A stretch of 64,000 nt of DNA. Origin: Devosia algicola. GTDB taxonomy: Bacteria; Pseudomonadota; Alphaproteobacteria; Rhizobiales; Devosiaceae. The stretch spans positions 1,550,001-1,614,000 of the forward strand of contig NZ_CP118246.1 in assembly GCF_028816455.1 (NCBI RefSeq). Direction: 5' to 3'. Below are positions 45,639 to 53,914 of the stretch, one piece after another. The notes under the pieces were generated by a model. The model was not told the origin of the DNA. It ran no database searches and saw only the letters and a program-made list of their open reading frames with translations. How positions within the stretch are numbered: position 1 is the stretch's first letter; every line of letters starts with the position of its first letter. The position numbers were made by a program, and so were the translations under genes.

Positions 45639-47948
45639 ATGGTTCTGTCCAAGCGCAATTTGTTAATCGGCACCGCAATCCTGCCGCTATTGCTCACCGC
45701 CACCGCGCTGGCCGCCAGTTTCACCATCATCAACGGCCAAACCGAAACCACCACGCAGACCCTCAGCGATCCCAACGACACCGGTACGATCGAGGCGGGC
45801 GGCACCCTTGCAACCGGCGCTAACCCCGCTCTCCTAATGCTCAGTACTGGCCAGTCAACCACCAATAGCGGCACCATCAGCACCTCGGGCGCCGCCACCT
45901 ACGGCATTTCATCCAGCGGCGCCACCGCCACCATCACCAACAGTGGCACCGTCAATACGTCCGGCAACAGCGCCAACGGCATCTATTCCAGCGGCGCCAC
46001 CGCCACCATCAGCAATAGCGGCACCATCAGCACCTCGGGCGCCGCCGCCCACGGCATTTATTCCAGCGGTACCGCCGCCACCGCCACCATCACCAATAGT
46101 GGCGCCATCAACACTGCGGGCAATAACGCCGCCGGCATTGTTTCCGCCGGCGTCACTGCCAGCATCACCAATAGTGGCACCATCAGCACCTTGGGCCAGT
46201 ACGCCAACGCCATCTATTCCAACGGCCCCGCCGCCACCATCACCAATAGCGGCACCATCAGCACCGCGGGCGATAACGCCTACGCCATTTTTTCCGCCGG
46301 CGTTACCGCCAACATCACCAATAACGGCACCATCAGCATCTCAGGCGATAGCGCCTTGGGCGTCTATTCCAACGGCGCCACCGCCACCATTGTCAATAAT
46401 GGCACCGTCAATACGTCCGGCATCGGCGCCTTGGGCCTCTATTCCGCCGGTAGCAACTCGGTTATCACCAATAACGGCACCGTCAATACGACCGGAAAGG
46501 CCGCCAGTGGAATTTATGCCTACGGCAGCACCGCCACCGTCGCCAATAGCGGCGCCATCAGCACCTCCGGCGACAACGCCGCCGGCATCCGTTCCAACCG
46601 CGACACTGTCACCATTACCAATAGCGGCACCATCAAAGCGACGGGCTTCAACGCCATGAGCATTGATGCCACCGACCTCAACGCCACCGTCACCAATAGC
46701 GGCACGCTCATCAGCCAGCAGTCCAATGCCGTCAGATTTGACAGCAACAATGGCACGCTGAACCTGCTGCCCGGCACCCTCATTCAGGGCGGCATCGCAT
46801 TTAGTGATCCCGGCACGGCAACCCTTGATATCGGTCCCGGCTTTGCCAATGCTGCCTTTACCCTGACCGGCATGCCGACAACCATCAATACCAATGGCCA
46901 GCCCTATGTGGTCAGCGGCAATATTGTGGCGCTGGTCGATCCCACCGGCTTTGATGGCGCCAGCACCATGCTGACCCAAAGCACCCGCGCCATTGCCGAT
47001 GTGATTGATAATCACACAGCCTCCCCGGCCAGCGGCGGCACCGGCCCGTCCTCGGCTCTTGGCTATGCCGCCAGCAACGACAATCAGGCCACTAACGCGG
47101 CTGCCGTCATGGCCATCGCTGGCCAGCCCACCGCCAACGGTCTGGCCTGGTGGAGCGACGTCTTTGGCGGCTATCGTCATCAGGGCAATAGCGATTATGT
47201 ACAGGGCGGCGTCATTGCCGGTCTGGATGGATCATTGGCGCCCAACACCACTGCAGGCGTCTTTGTTGGTGCGGCAACCGGCCGCCCTCAGGGCACCGCC
47301 ACCCGCATCGACAGCACCAGCCTGTTTGGCGGTGCCTATCTCGATCAGCGGGTGCAAGCCCTGTTCGCCAAATTCGCCGTTACCGGTGGCGTCATGCTCA
47401 ACAACAGCAACCGGCAGGTGCTCAACAATCTGGCTCCCGGCGGCGTTGATACCGCCAGCGCCAATTTCAATGGCTTCTTCATCAGCCCCTCGGTTACCGT
47501 CGGGATCGACCAGCAGGTCAAGGGCATGGTCATCACCCCCAGCCTGCGCCTGCGCTATGCGGGTCTGTTCCAGAACGGCTATAGCGAAACCGGCTCGATC
47601 GCCAATCTGACAATTGGCAATCAAAACACCCATGTGTTTGAAGTGCGGGCTCAGGTCAATGCAGCGCTCGACACCCGCCACACTGAAAATGGCGATCACA
47701 ATACCTCGGTTCGCGCTGGTGTTGATGGCATTTTCACCCGAGGCGACGCCATCACCGCCAATCTGCTGGGCACTGGCCTGACGCTCGCGGGCAGCACCAA
47801 TACCAGCGAAGCACGTGGCTTTGTCGGTCTCGACACTGCCTTTAACGCCTATAACGGTATCAACTTCACCGCCGGGGTCGAAGCCGGTTATTCCACCACC
47901 AACGCCTTCACCGTCTCTGCCAATGTCGGTGCCAAGGGTCACTTCTAG
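45639..47948 (+). CDS. Autotransporter with NSG-repeat passenger, copy 2
   Basis: 769 residues, paralogue of the gene just upstream. Signal peptide MVLSKRNLLIGTAILPLLLTATALAA. The passenger has about twelve units, richer in Ala and Asn (ITNSGTISTSGAAAHGIYSSG), so it is about three units shorter and clearly diverged. The linker and barrel (from LNLLPGTLIQGG at about residue 372) are almost identical to copy 1, with only scattered changes such as MFAKF to LFAKF. It ends NVGAKGHF. The mix of a conserved barrel and a varied passenger is typical for diversifying surface proteins. Confidence 0.9.
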   Translation: MVLSKRNLLIGTAILPLLLTATALAASFTIINGQTETTTQTLSDPNDTGTIEAGGTLATGANPALLMLSTGQSTTNSGTISTSGAATYGISSSGATATITNSGTVNTSGNSANGIYSSGATATISNSGTISTSGAAAHGIYSSGTAATATITNSGAINTAGNNAAGIVSAGVTASITNSGTISTLGQYANAIYSNGPAATITNSGTISTAGDNAYAIFSAGVTANITNNGTISISGDSALGVYSNGATATIVNNGTVNTSGIGALGLYSAGSNSVITNNGTVNTTGKAASGIYAYGSTATVANSGAISTSGDNAAGIRSNRDTVTITNSGTIKATGFNAMSIDATDLNATVTNSGTLISQQSNAVRFDSNNGTLNLLPGTLIQGGIAFSDPGTATLDIGPGFANAAFTLTGMPTTINTNGQPYVVSGNIVALVDPTGFDGASTMLTQSTRAIADVIDNHTASPASGGTGPSSALGYAASNDNQATNAAAVMAIAGQPTANGLAWWSDVFGGYRHQGNSDYVQGGVIAGLDGSLAPNTTAGVFVGAATGRPQGTATRIDSTSLFGGAYLDQRVQALFAKFAVTGGVMLNNSNRQVLNNLAPGGVDTASANFNGFFISPSVTVGIDQQVKGMVITPSLRLRYAGLFQNGYSETGSIANLTIGNQNTHVFEVRAQVNAALDTRHTENGDHNTSVRAGVDGIFTRGDAITANLLGTGLTLAGSTNTSEARGFVGLDTAFNAYNGINFTAGVEAGYSTTNAFTVSANVGAKGHF
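45860..46720 (+). repeat. Passenger repeats of autotransporter 2, about 72-bp units
   Basis: About twelve imperfect repeats with the core ATCACCAATAGCGGC. One unit contains an extra GCCGCCACC (46072-46092 region), a local slippage-type expansion. Confidence 0.82.
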
Positions 47949-47955
47949 GCTTTAT

Positions 47956-47975
47956 CCGACCGGGAAGCCGGTCGG
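47956..47975 (+). terminator. Hairpin after autotransporter 2
   Basis: Perfect 8-bp stem CCGACCGG/CCGGTCGG with GAAG loop, eight bases after the stop and equivalent to the hairpin after copy 1. No T-run. Confidence 0.5.
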
Positions 47976-48063
47976 GTAACCCCTCGCCCACCAAAGCCAT
48001 TTGGCGAATCGCCGCCCGCGCTTTAGCCTCAATCTCCAGCAGCGCAGTGATAGGGGGCTGATT

Positions 48064-48681
48064 GTGGCACGCGAAAAAACCCGCGCCTGGCAACGCATGT
48101 TGTCGGGTCGGCGGCTCGATATTCTCGATCCCTCCCCGCTTGATGTTGAACTCAGCGATATTGCCCATGGCTTGGCCCGTGTCGCCCGCTGGAACGGCCA
48201 GACACAGGGCGATTATCCCTATTCGGTGGCCCAGCACTCCATCCTGGTGCTCGACCTGTTCCAGAACCACAATCCTTTCGCCACCGCCGCCGGCGCGCTA
48301 CATGCCTTGCTCCACGATGCGCCCGAATATGTCATGGGCGACATCATTTCCCCCTTCAAAGCGGCGATGGGCGGCAATTACAAGGAAGTGGAAAACCGCC
48401 TGCTCGGCGCCATTCATGTTCGTTTTTCGCTTTCCGCTGTGCCCCCGGCCACGCTGGTCAAACAGATCAAGAAAGCCGATCGGGAAGCGGCCTATTTCGA
48501 AGCGGTCCATCTTGCCGGGTTCGAACCGCCCGAGGCGCGGCGCCTGTTCGGCACCCCCAGTGTGCCCGAATTTGATCTCGACCAGTTTGATCGCCTGATC
48601 CGCCCCTGCCCGACGCGCGAGGCCCATGACCGGTTCGTCACCACTTTCGATAGCCTCAGCGCCAAACTGGACGCCCTGTGA
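48064..48681 (+). CDS. HD-domain hydrolase (YfbR-like)
   Basis: About 205 residues. The GTG at 48064 (VAREKTRAWQRMLSGRRLD) is preferred as the start because of the GGGGG just upstream; the frame is open to 48001. HD metal residues are visible in SVAQHSILVLDLF (His), GALHALLHDAPEYVMGD (His-Asp) and KKADREAAYFE (Asp). Members hydrolyse 5'-deoxynucleotides or other phosphates; the exact substrate is unknown. Confidence 0.85.
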   Translation: MAREKTRAWQRMLSGRRLDILDPSPLDVELSDIAHGLARVARWNGQTQGDYPYSVAQHSILVLDLFQNHNPFATAAGALHALLHDAPEYVMGDIISPFKAAMGGNYKEVENRLLGAIHVRFSLSAVPPATLVKQIKKADREAAYFEAVHLAGFEPPEARRLFGTPSVPEFDLDQFDRLIRPCPTREAHDRFVTTFDSLSAKLDAL

Positions 48682-48784
48682 ACATTAACCTTAACATCAG
48701 GTAAACTTTGCCCCGCGCGCAACAATCATGGTTGATAAAGCCTTAAGACTTTGTCGCCCTTTGCGCCATTTCGGGACAATCACC

Positions 48785-49297
48785 ATGTCAATGCCCACGC
48801 GTCATCTGCTGCTCGGCCTCACCCTTGGTGCCATCTGCACCACGGCATTGTCCGCCATTGGCCCGGGTTTCATCTCAACCGCCCTCGCCGACGGCTTCGC
48901 CAGCGGCATCGACACATCCAAACTGCTCCATGTCGACGGGCGCGACTATTCAGTCCACTATGACGACAGCGTCTCGACAGAGCCGCAAAAGCAGGTCCGG
49001 ATCAAAAAGGTCGAATATGGCCGGGTGAGCTATGTCGATATTTCCACCACGTCGTCGGGCACCTATTCCAGCGAAGCGTTGCTGTCGCCCCATGTGAAAT
49101 ATCCCGGCATCAAGGTTGACCGCGTCAACACTGCCGCACAGGCAACGCTTTTCACCTGGAGCGGCAGCAACGGCTGGCTCAGCCTGCCCCTCGCCCAAGG
49201 CAATTCAATTACCTATCTCAATACCGCCGCCGGCAAGATCATCAGCGCCAATTCAGGCCTGACCTGCATCTTCACCGCCAACGCCACCACCTGCTGA
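48785..49297 (+). CDS. Secreted protein of unknown function
   Basis: About 170 residues with a signal peptide (MSMPTRHLLLGLTLGAICTTALS). The mature part is beta-rich and polar (YSVHYDDSVSTEPQKQ, YVDISTTSSGTYSSEALLSPHVK) and ends with a likely disulfide (LTCIFTANATTC). I do not recognise a family. The start ATG 48785 is chosen for the signal peptide. Confidence 0.6.
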   Translation: MSMPTRHLLLGLTLGAICTTALSAIGPGFISTALADGFASGIDTSKLLHVDGRDYSVHYDDSVSTEPQKQVRIKKVEYGRVSYVDISTTSSGTYSSEALLSPHVKYPGIKVDRVNTAAQATLFTWSGSNGWLSLPLAQGNSITYLNTAAGKIISANSGLTCIFTANATTC

Positions 49298-49521
49298 CCC
49301 GCGCCAGAAAATTTCCAACGTATCCGCCGCCATTCGAGTAGGACGGGCGGCTATTGGTCACAATTGGTAGAAAGCAGCCGTCGCCAGCCTTACCCAATTG
49401 TATATCAGACCTGATCGGTGCGCCGATGCGCACCTGAATTTGCACTGTGCAAGCTATTGGGCTTGCCCGCTGACGTTTCTGGCGCATAAATCTGATTTAT
49501 GCACGACGTGTGGAAGATGCC

Positions 49522-49971
49522 ATGATCATCGAACCTGCCAGCTTAGACCATGTTAGTTCATGGTCACGGTTGCGAACCGCCTTATGGCCGAGTGCGGAGC
49601 CCGCGGAACATCAGCGCGACATTGAACGCATCTTTCTCCATGGCACCCAGGCTGCCATCGCCTTTATGGCGATCGTTGAGGGTGAGGTGGTTGGGTTCGC
49701 CGAAGCAAGCGTGCGTCGTGACTACGTTAACGGGTGCGAATCATCGCCAGTGGCTTTTCTGGAAGGGATATACGTTGCCCCCGCCGTTCGCCGGCAGGGA
49801 GTAGCCAAAGCGCTCTGCAACACTGTAGAAGACTGGGGGCGACAGTTAGGCTGCCCCGAATTTGCGTCGGATACCTCGCTGGACAACCACGCCAGCCAAC
49901 AGCTTCACCTGTCTCTTGGCTTCGAGGAAACCCAACGCGTCGTCTTCTTTCGGAAGCGGCTGAACGGATAG
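49522..49971 (+). CDS. Aminoglycoside 6'-N-acetyltransferase-like GNAT protein
   Basis: 149 residues; the start ATG 49522 has GGAAG seven bases upstream. The wording follows the AAC(6')-I family: WSRLRTALWPSAEPAEHQRDIER, AIVEGEVVGFAEASVRRDYVNGCESSPVAFLEGIYV, RRQGVAKALCN (acetyl-CoA loop), EFASDTSLDN and LGFEETQRVVFFRKRL. The DYVNGC and EGIYV...RRQGVA segments are characteristic of enzymes that acetylate the 6'-amino group of aminoglycosides. Whether this copy gives resistance is untested; no integron or IS is next to it, so it looks resident. Confidence 0.82.
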   Translation: MIIEPASLDHVSSWSRLRTALWPSAEPAEHQRDIERIFLHGTQAAIAFMAIVEGEVVGFAEASVRRDYVNGCESSPVAFLEGIYVAPAVRRQGVAKALCNTVEDWGRQLGCPEFASDTSLDNHASQQLHLSLGFEETQRVVFFRKRLNG

Positions 49972-50127
49972 CAGAGCGCGAAGCACACTGACATCTGCTG
50001 GCGTTCGAGACGGGTGTCTCGCCCCCGGGGTCAATGACGGCAGACATCGCCGCGCAATTCAGCAAACCATACCAATGTCGTCCGCTGCCGGGTTCCGGTT
50101 GCGTCCCAAACCGTTTACAGCAGAAAC

Positions 50128-51391
50128 ATGTTTGATTTCCTTCGTAGCAATGTCCATTTTTATCGCGAAAACGCCCGCTGGATCAGCGGCGGTTTTCTTC
50201 TCACCCTGTTTTCGTCCTTCGGACAAACCTTCTTTATTGGCCTGTCGGGCAATGATCTGCGCGACACCTTCGGGCTTTCGGGTGGCGCGTTTGGCGGCAT
50301 CTATATGCTTGCCACGCTGGCCAGTGCGGCAACACTGCCTTGGCTCGGTCGCTCGCTCGATGTGATGCCCGGCTGGAAGGTCGTGCGGTTTACCATGCCG
50401 GCATTGGCGTTTGCCTGCGTTTTGCTCGCGATAGCGCCGAACCTGTTGCTGTTGACCGCCGCACTTTATCTGCTGCGTCTATTCGGGCAGGGAATGATGA
50501 CTGAGACCGCCTTTACCGAGACCGGGCGCTGGTTCGTTGCCAACCGCGGTCGGGCCATGGCGCTGGTCGTCATTGGTCAGCAGGCTGGCTCGGCGCTGCT
50601 ACCAGCGCTCGTCGTGCTGGCAGCGGTGATGACCGGCGACTGGCGGATCAGTTGGTACCTGTCAGCGGCGCTGGTGTTACTGGTTGGTCTGCCGGTTATC
50701 ATCACACTCATTCGGGTGGAACGCACACCAAGATCGACCGATCCGAAGGTCCTGCCAGAGCGCACCGCACGAGACTGGACACGAAGCGAAGTGCTCCGCG
50801 ATCCTATGCTCTATCTGCTGCTTTCAGGCACGTTGGCGCCTGCATTCATCGGCACCTCTATCCTGTTTCACCAAGGCTATCTGGTCGCCCTTCGCGGCTA
50901 TGATCCATTGGCGTTCGCCATCGGCTTTCCCATCATGTCCGTAACCACGGTTGTTTTCGGTTTGGTTTGCGGCCATCTGGTTGACCGGTTCGGGTCGCTC
51001 AAGCTGCTGCCGATTGTTCTTCTGCCACTTGCTGTTGCCTCTCTGGCTGTCGGGCTGGTCGAGCCGGTGTGGGGCGTTTATGCCTTCATGCTGCTTTTGG
51101 GGGTGAGCAACGGTTTCACCTCAACACTGCTGGGTGCCCTCTGGCCCGAAGTCTATGGTCTCGCCAATCTTGGCGGCATTCGCGCCATCGTCGTTTCGGG
51201 CGGCGTGCTGGCTTCTGCACTGGGGCCAGGTATCACCGGGGCGTTGATAGATGCTGAACATTTCCCTGCCACATCAGATGCTATGGATGGCCGCCTGGTG
51301 CATCCTCGCGTCTGTCGTTCTGGCCTATGCGGCCAAGCGGATAGGTATGCGCGAAGCGGGCGCACTGACACCACCCCGCACCGCCCCCTGA
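50128..51391 (+). CDS. MFS transporter (one frame break near the C-terminus)
   Basis: About 420 residues with twelve helices. MFS loop text between helices 2 and 3 is PWLGRSLDVMPGWKVV; helix 5 region TETGRWFVANRGRAMALVVIGQQAG fits the RxxG-R motif. One extra base near 51256 breaks the frame in the last helix; repair gives LPHQMLWMAAWCILASVVLAYAAKR and a stop at 51389-51391. There is no GAGCT at this site. The substrate is unknown. Confidence 0.85.
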
Positions 51392-51461
51392 CGTCCGGCG
51401 CCACGGGGCTGCACGTCAGCCGGGCCTTCTAACGCATCCCCTTGGCACCAGCTGACAGCGT

Positions 51462-51813
51462 CTAGCTGTCGACGACATTGACCAGATTGCCCGCCGGATC
51501 GCGGAAATGGAACCGGCGCAGTCCCCAGCTTTCCGTGACCGGCCCGTAAACCACCATTCCCCCCGCCGCGCGAACTGCGGCCTCGGTTGCATCGAGATTG
51601 TCCACGCCGATTGAAATCACCGGCAATTCGGTGCCCGAGCCGCCTTCAGACGCGGTGTGCAGTTCAATTTTCTGAGTCACCTCCAGGCTCAAAAAAGCAA
51701 TCCACCCCATATCAAAAAAAATCCTGGTCGAGCCCGAAAACCCTCTGGTAAAATTTCGCCAATGCCGCCGGGTCCGGCGCGGTGAGATTGGCAATAATTC
51801 TGGTAACAGCCAT
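51462..51813 (-). CDS. VOC-family (glyoxalase/bleomycin-resistance fold) protein, homopolymer frame break
   Basis: The start ATG 51813 (MAVTRIIANLTAPDPAALAKFY) has GGGGAG upstream. An eight-T run on the minus strand (plus-strand As at 51714-51721) has one base too many; with seven, the protein reads LDQDFFFDMGWIAFL and is about 116 residues. The C-terminal part (VISIGVDNLDATEAAVRAAGGMVVYGP, FHFRDPAGNLVNV) is a typical VOC half. Function unknown. Confidence 0.8.
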
Positions 51814-52000
51814 CGCAAGCGGCTCCCCGAAATAGATTGGCGCTCAAACTAGCCTAAACTCTGCGCCAATGGGCGGTCACAGTCCATGCAATGGACAACA
51901 TTTCCGATGCTCGGTATCCGGGACCAAACAACAGCAAACGCCGGAAAGGGGGTAGTTTCAGTCTGGTGGCTTTCGGGCGAGACGGCTAGAACGCCGTCAC

Positions 52001-52444
52001 TTAGGTGATGAATTTCTTGACTAGTTCATCGCCGATTCCAGTGGGGACATAACCGGCAGCATTATAGAAGGCGCGGGCTGTCTTGGTGCTTGCCAAGGTG
52101 CATTGCCACAGATGTTTAGTCCGAGCCTCGGTCTCCATATGTGTCAGCATCGCTTTGCTGACCCCGCGCCACCGGGAGTCGGGTGAGACATAGTTCAGCA
52201 TTATCTCTCCAGTTCGTCCGAGCATTCCGACGCCTACGATGCTGCCCGCATCTACAGCGACATAGGGTTCGGTCGCTTCCTGATCAATCCACAACATCCA
52301 CATTTCGGGCGTCTTGTTTGCGCACCAGGCAGCTATCGCCTCCTTGTCTCCACCGTGGTCTGCCGTGCATAGTTCGGAAATAGAGCGTCGCAACACGCGA
52401 GTGCCCGCTACCGCATCTGCGTGTATCGCCTTTCTGATTTCCAT
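52001..52444 (-). CDS. GNAT-family N-acetyltransferase
   Basis: About 147 residues. The start ATG 52444 (MEIRKAIHADAVAGTRVLRRSISEL) is preferred over 52504. The domain runs through VAVDAGSIVGVGML, the acetyl-CoA loop DSRWRGVSKAMLTHME and the C-terminal TLASTKTARAFYNAAGYVPTG. No substrate is indicated. Confidence 0.8.
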   Translation of the reverse strand: MEIRKAIHADAVAGTRVLRRSISELCTADHGGDKEAIAAWCANKTPEMWMLWIDQEATEPYVAVDAGSIVGVGMLGRTGEIMLNYVSPDSRWRGVSKAMLTHMETEARTKHLWQCTLASTKTARAFYNAAGYVPTGIGDELVKKFIT

Positions 52445-52587
52445 ACTCGGACACAAACCATCGTTAGCTTGCTCTACCATGGCAATATTCGGCGGATTGT
52501 CCAATGATCGGCATTGTTTTCAACGGAGTCATATGCGGCCATTCCACAGGGGTAGGATCAGCCCCTCAAACATACTGCTTCCCACGC

Positions 52588-53634
52588 CTACCCGAACAGC
52601 CAACCGTGCTTGAATTTATAAAACACATGCATGCCCACCTGGGTTACCCGCTGCATGCGGCGGGCCCAGTCGGGGCGGACATAGGTGGCGTGATAGTGCG
52701 TCGCGTCCGCCACTTCGGTCAGATACAATTCGCCATCAACAACCTTGCGAGCAATATCCTGCGCCTGGCTCCAGGCCTTGGCCTCGGTAATCCGCTCGGG
52801 AATGCCGTCGCAGGCAAATGAGAACTGGCAGGCATTGCGGCGCGACTGGTTCTGGAACACCACCCCGCAAATGGTGCTCGGATAAAGATCGGTCTTGGTG
52901 CGGTTCATCACCACTTGGGCGACCGCCACCTGCCCGCGATAGCTTTCGCCCCGGGCCTCAAAATAGATCGCCGTCGACAAGCACCATAATTGCTTGTCCG
53001 AAACCGTCACTTTGTCTGTGGTTGTAAAATCACCTGTCACCGGCGCACTCGCCCGCGCATAGGCCAGTTTTGCCGATGCCGAGGCGGGCGATGGCGCGTT
53101 CTCAGTCGGCGCCAACGCCGCAATGGCGTCCAGCGCGCCGCTACTGGTTGGGTCAATCGAGGCTACCGAAATGCGCGGCCCCTCAGGCTCCACGAGCTTG
53201 CCGCGCCCGGCGTCAGCCACGCGGTTCTGCCCCAAAATCTTGGGATCAGCAGGGCCGAGGCGGAGTGCCGCCAGCCGCAGTCTGGTCTGCTCAAAACTGC
53301 GCGCCACCGACAACACATCAACTTGAGGGCGTACCCTGTCAGTCTTGTTGGCCCGATTGGGACCGGCAAAACCACCCGAACTGAACAGATTGCTCACCGA
53401 ACCGGTAATGACCGGATCCGTGCCGACATAATGAAGGCTCGGCTGGCTTGGGGTTTGTGCCACCGCCATTGTCTGGCTGGCAGGGTCCGGGTTCGGCCCG
53501 ACTGCCGCCCCGGTCAGGCTTGCATAGGTTGCCACGGCAACCAGGCCCATCATCAGGTTTCTGCCGAAATTGGACTTCCGGCGTGCCGCTCTACCGACGC
53601 GCCTGCGCGCCACCGGTGGGTGTGGATGGACCAT
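52588..53634 (-). CDS. Cell-wall hydrolase, SleB/CwlJ-type
   Basis: 348 residues. A basic N-terminus and one hydrophobic helix (about 27-45) anchor or export it. A long, variable linker follows to about residue 205. The C-terminal hydrolase domain is WCLSTAIYFEARGESYRGQVAVAQVVMNRTK, YPSTICGVVFQNQ, CQFSFACDGIPE and VADATHYHATYVRPDWARR, with the catalytic Glu in YFEARGE. The family cleaves peptidoglycan as a lytic transglycosylase; in rhizobia it acts in growth or division rather than spores. Confidence 0.9.
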   Translation of the reverse strand: MVHPHPPVARRRVGRAARRKSNFGRNLMMGLVAVATYASLTGAAVGPNPDPASQTMAVAQTPSQPSLHYVGTDPVITGSVSNLFSSGGFAGPNRANKTDRVRPQVDVLSVARSFEQTRLRLAALRLGPADPKILGQNRVADAGRGKLVEPEGPRISVASIDPTSSGALDAIAALAPTENAPSPASASAKLAYARASAPVTGDFTTTDKVTVSDKQLWCLSTAIYFEARGESYRGQVAVAQVVMNRTKTDLYPSTICGVVFQNQSRRNACQFSFACDGIPERITEAKAWSQAQDIARKVVDGELYLTEVADATHYHATYVRPDWARRMQRVTQVGMHVFYKFKHGWLFG

Positions 53635-53914
53635 GAATGCTACTCAACTCAACGCAACAAAATCACTCAATCGGCAAAGTGAGACTAAAATGCCGACGAT
53701 TATGATTGTGTCCTATTAGGGTTAGCACCACGTAAACGCCGATTCAGGCGGCAAACCGGGCCGGACATGGCATCATCATGGTCAGGTTGTGACCATCTCG
53801 CGGTCACCCGATCCGGCGCCTAAAATTGTCGCCTCCGGCCTGCCCGCACCCCAAAAACATTAACCCGGTATCAGGTTTGCGCTGCCACAATCGGCATCCA
53901 ATTTGGGGGCTTGT

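Noticed and set aside
42830..46720. Regular repeats that could be taken for a CRISPR array or satellite
   Set aside because: The repeats are coding, in frame, about 72 bp without unique spacers, and no cas gene is near.
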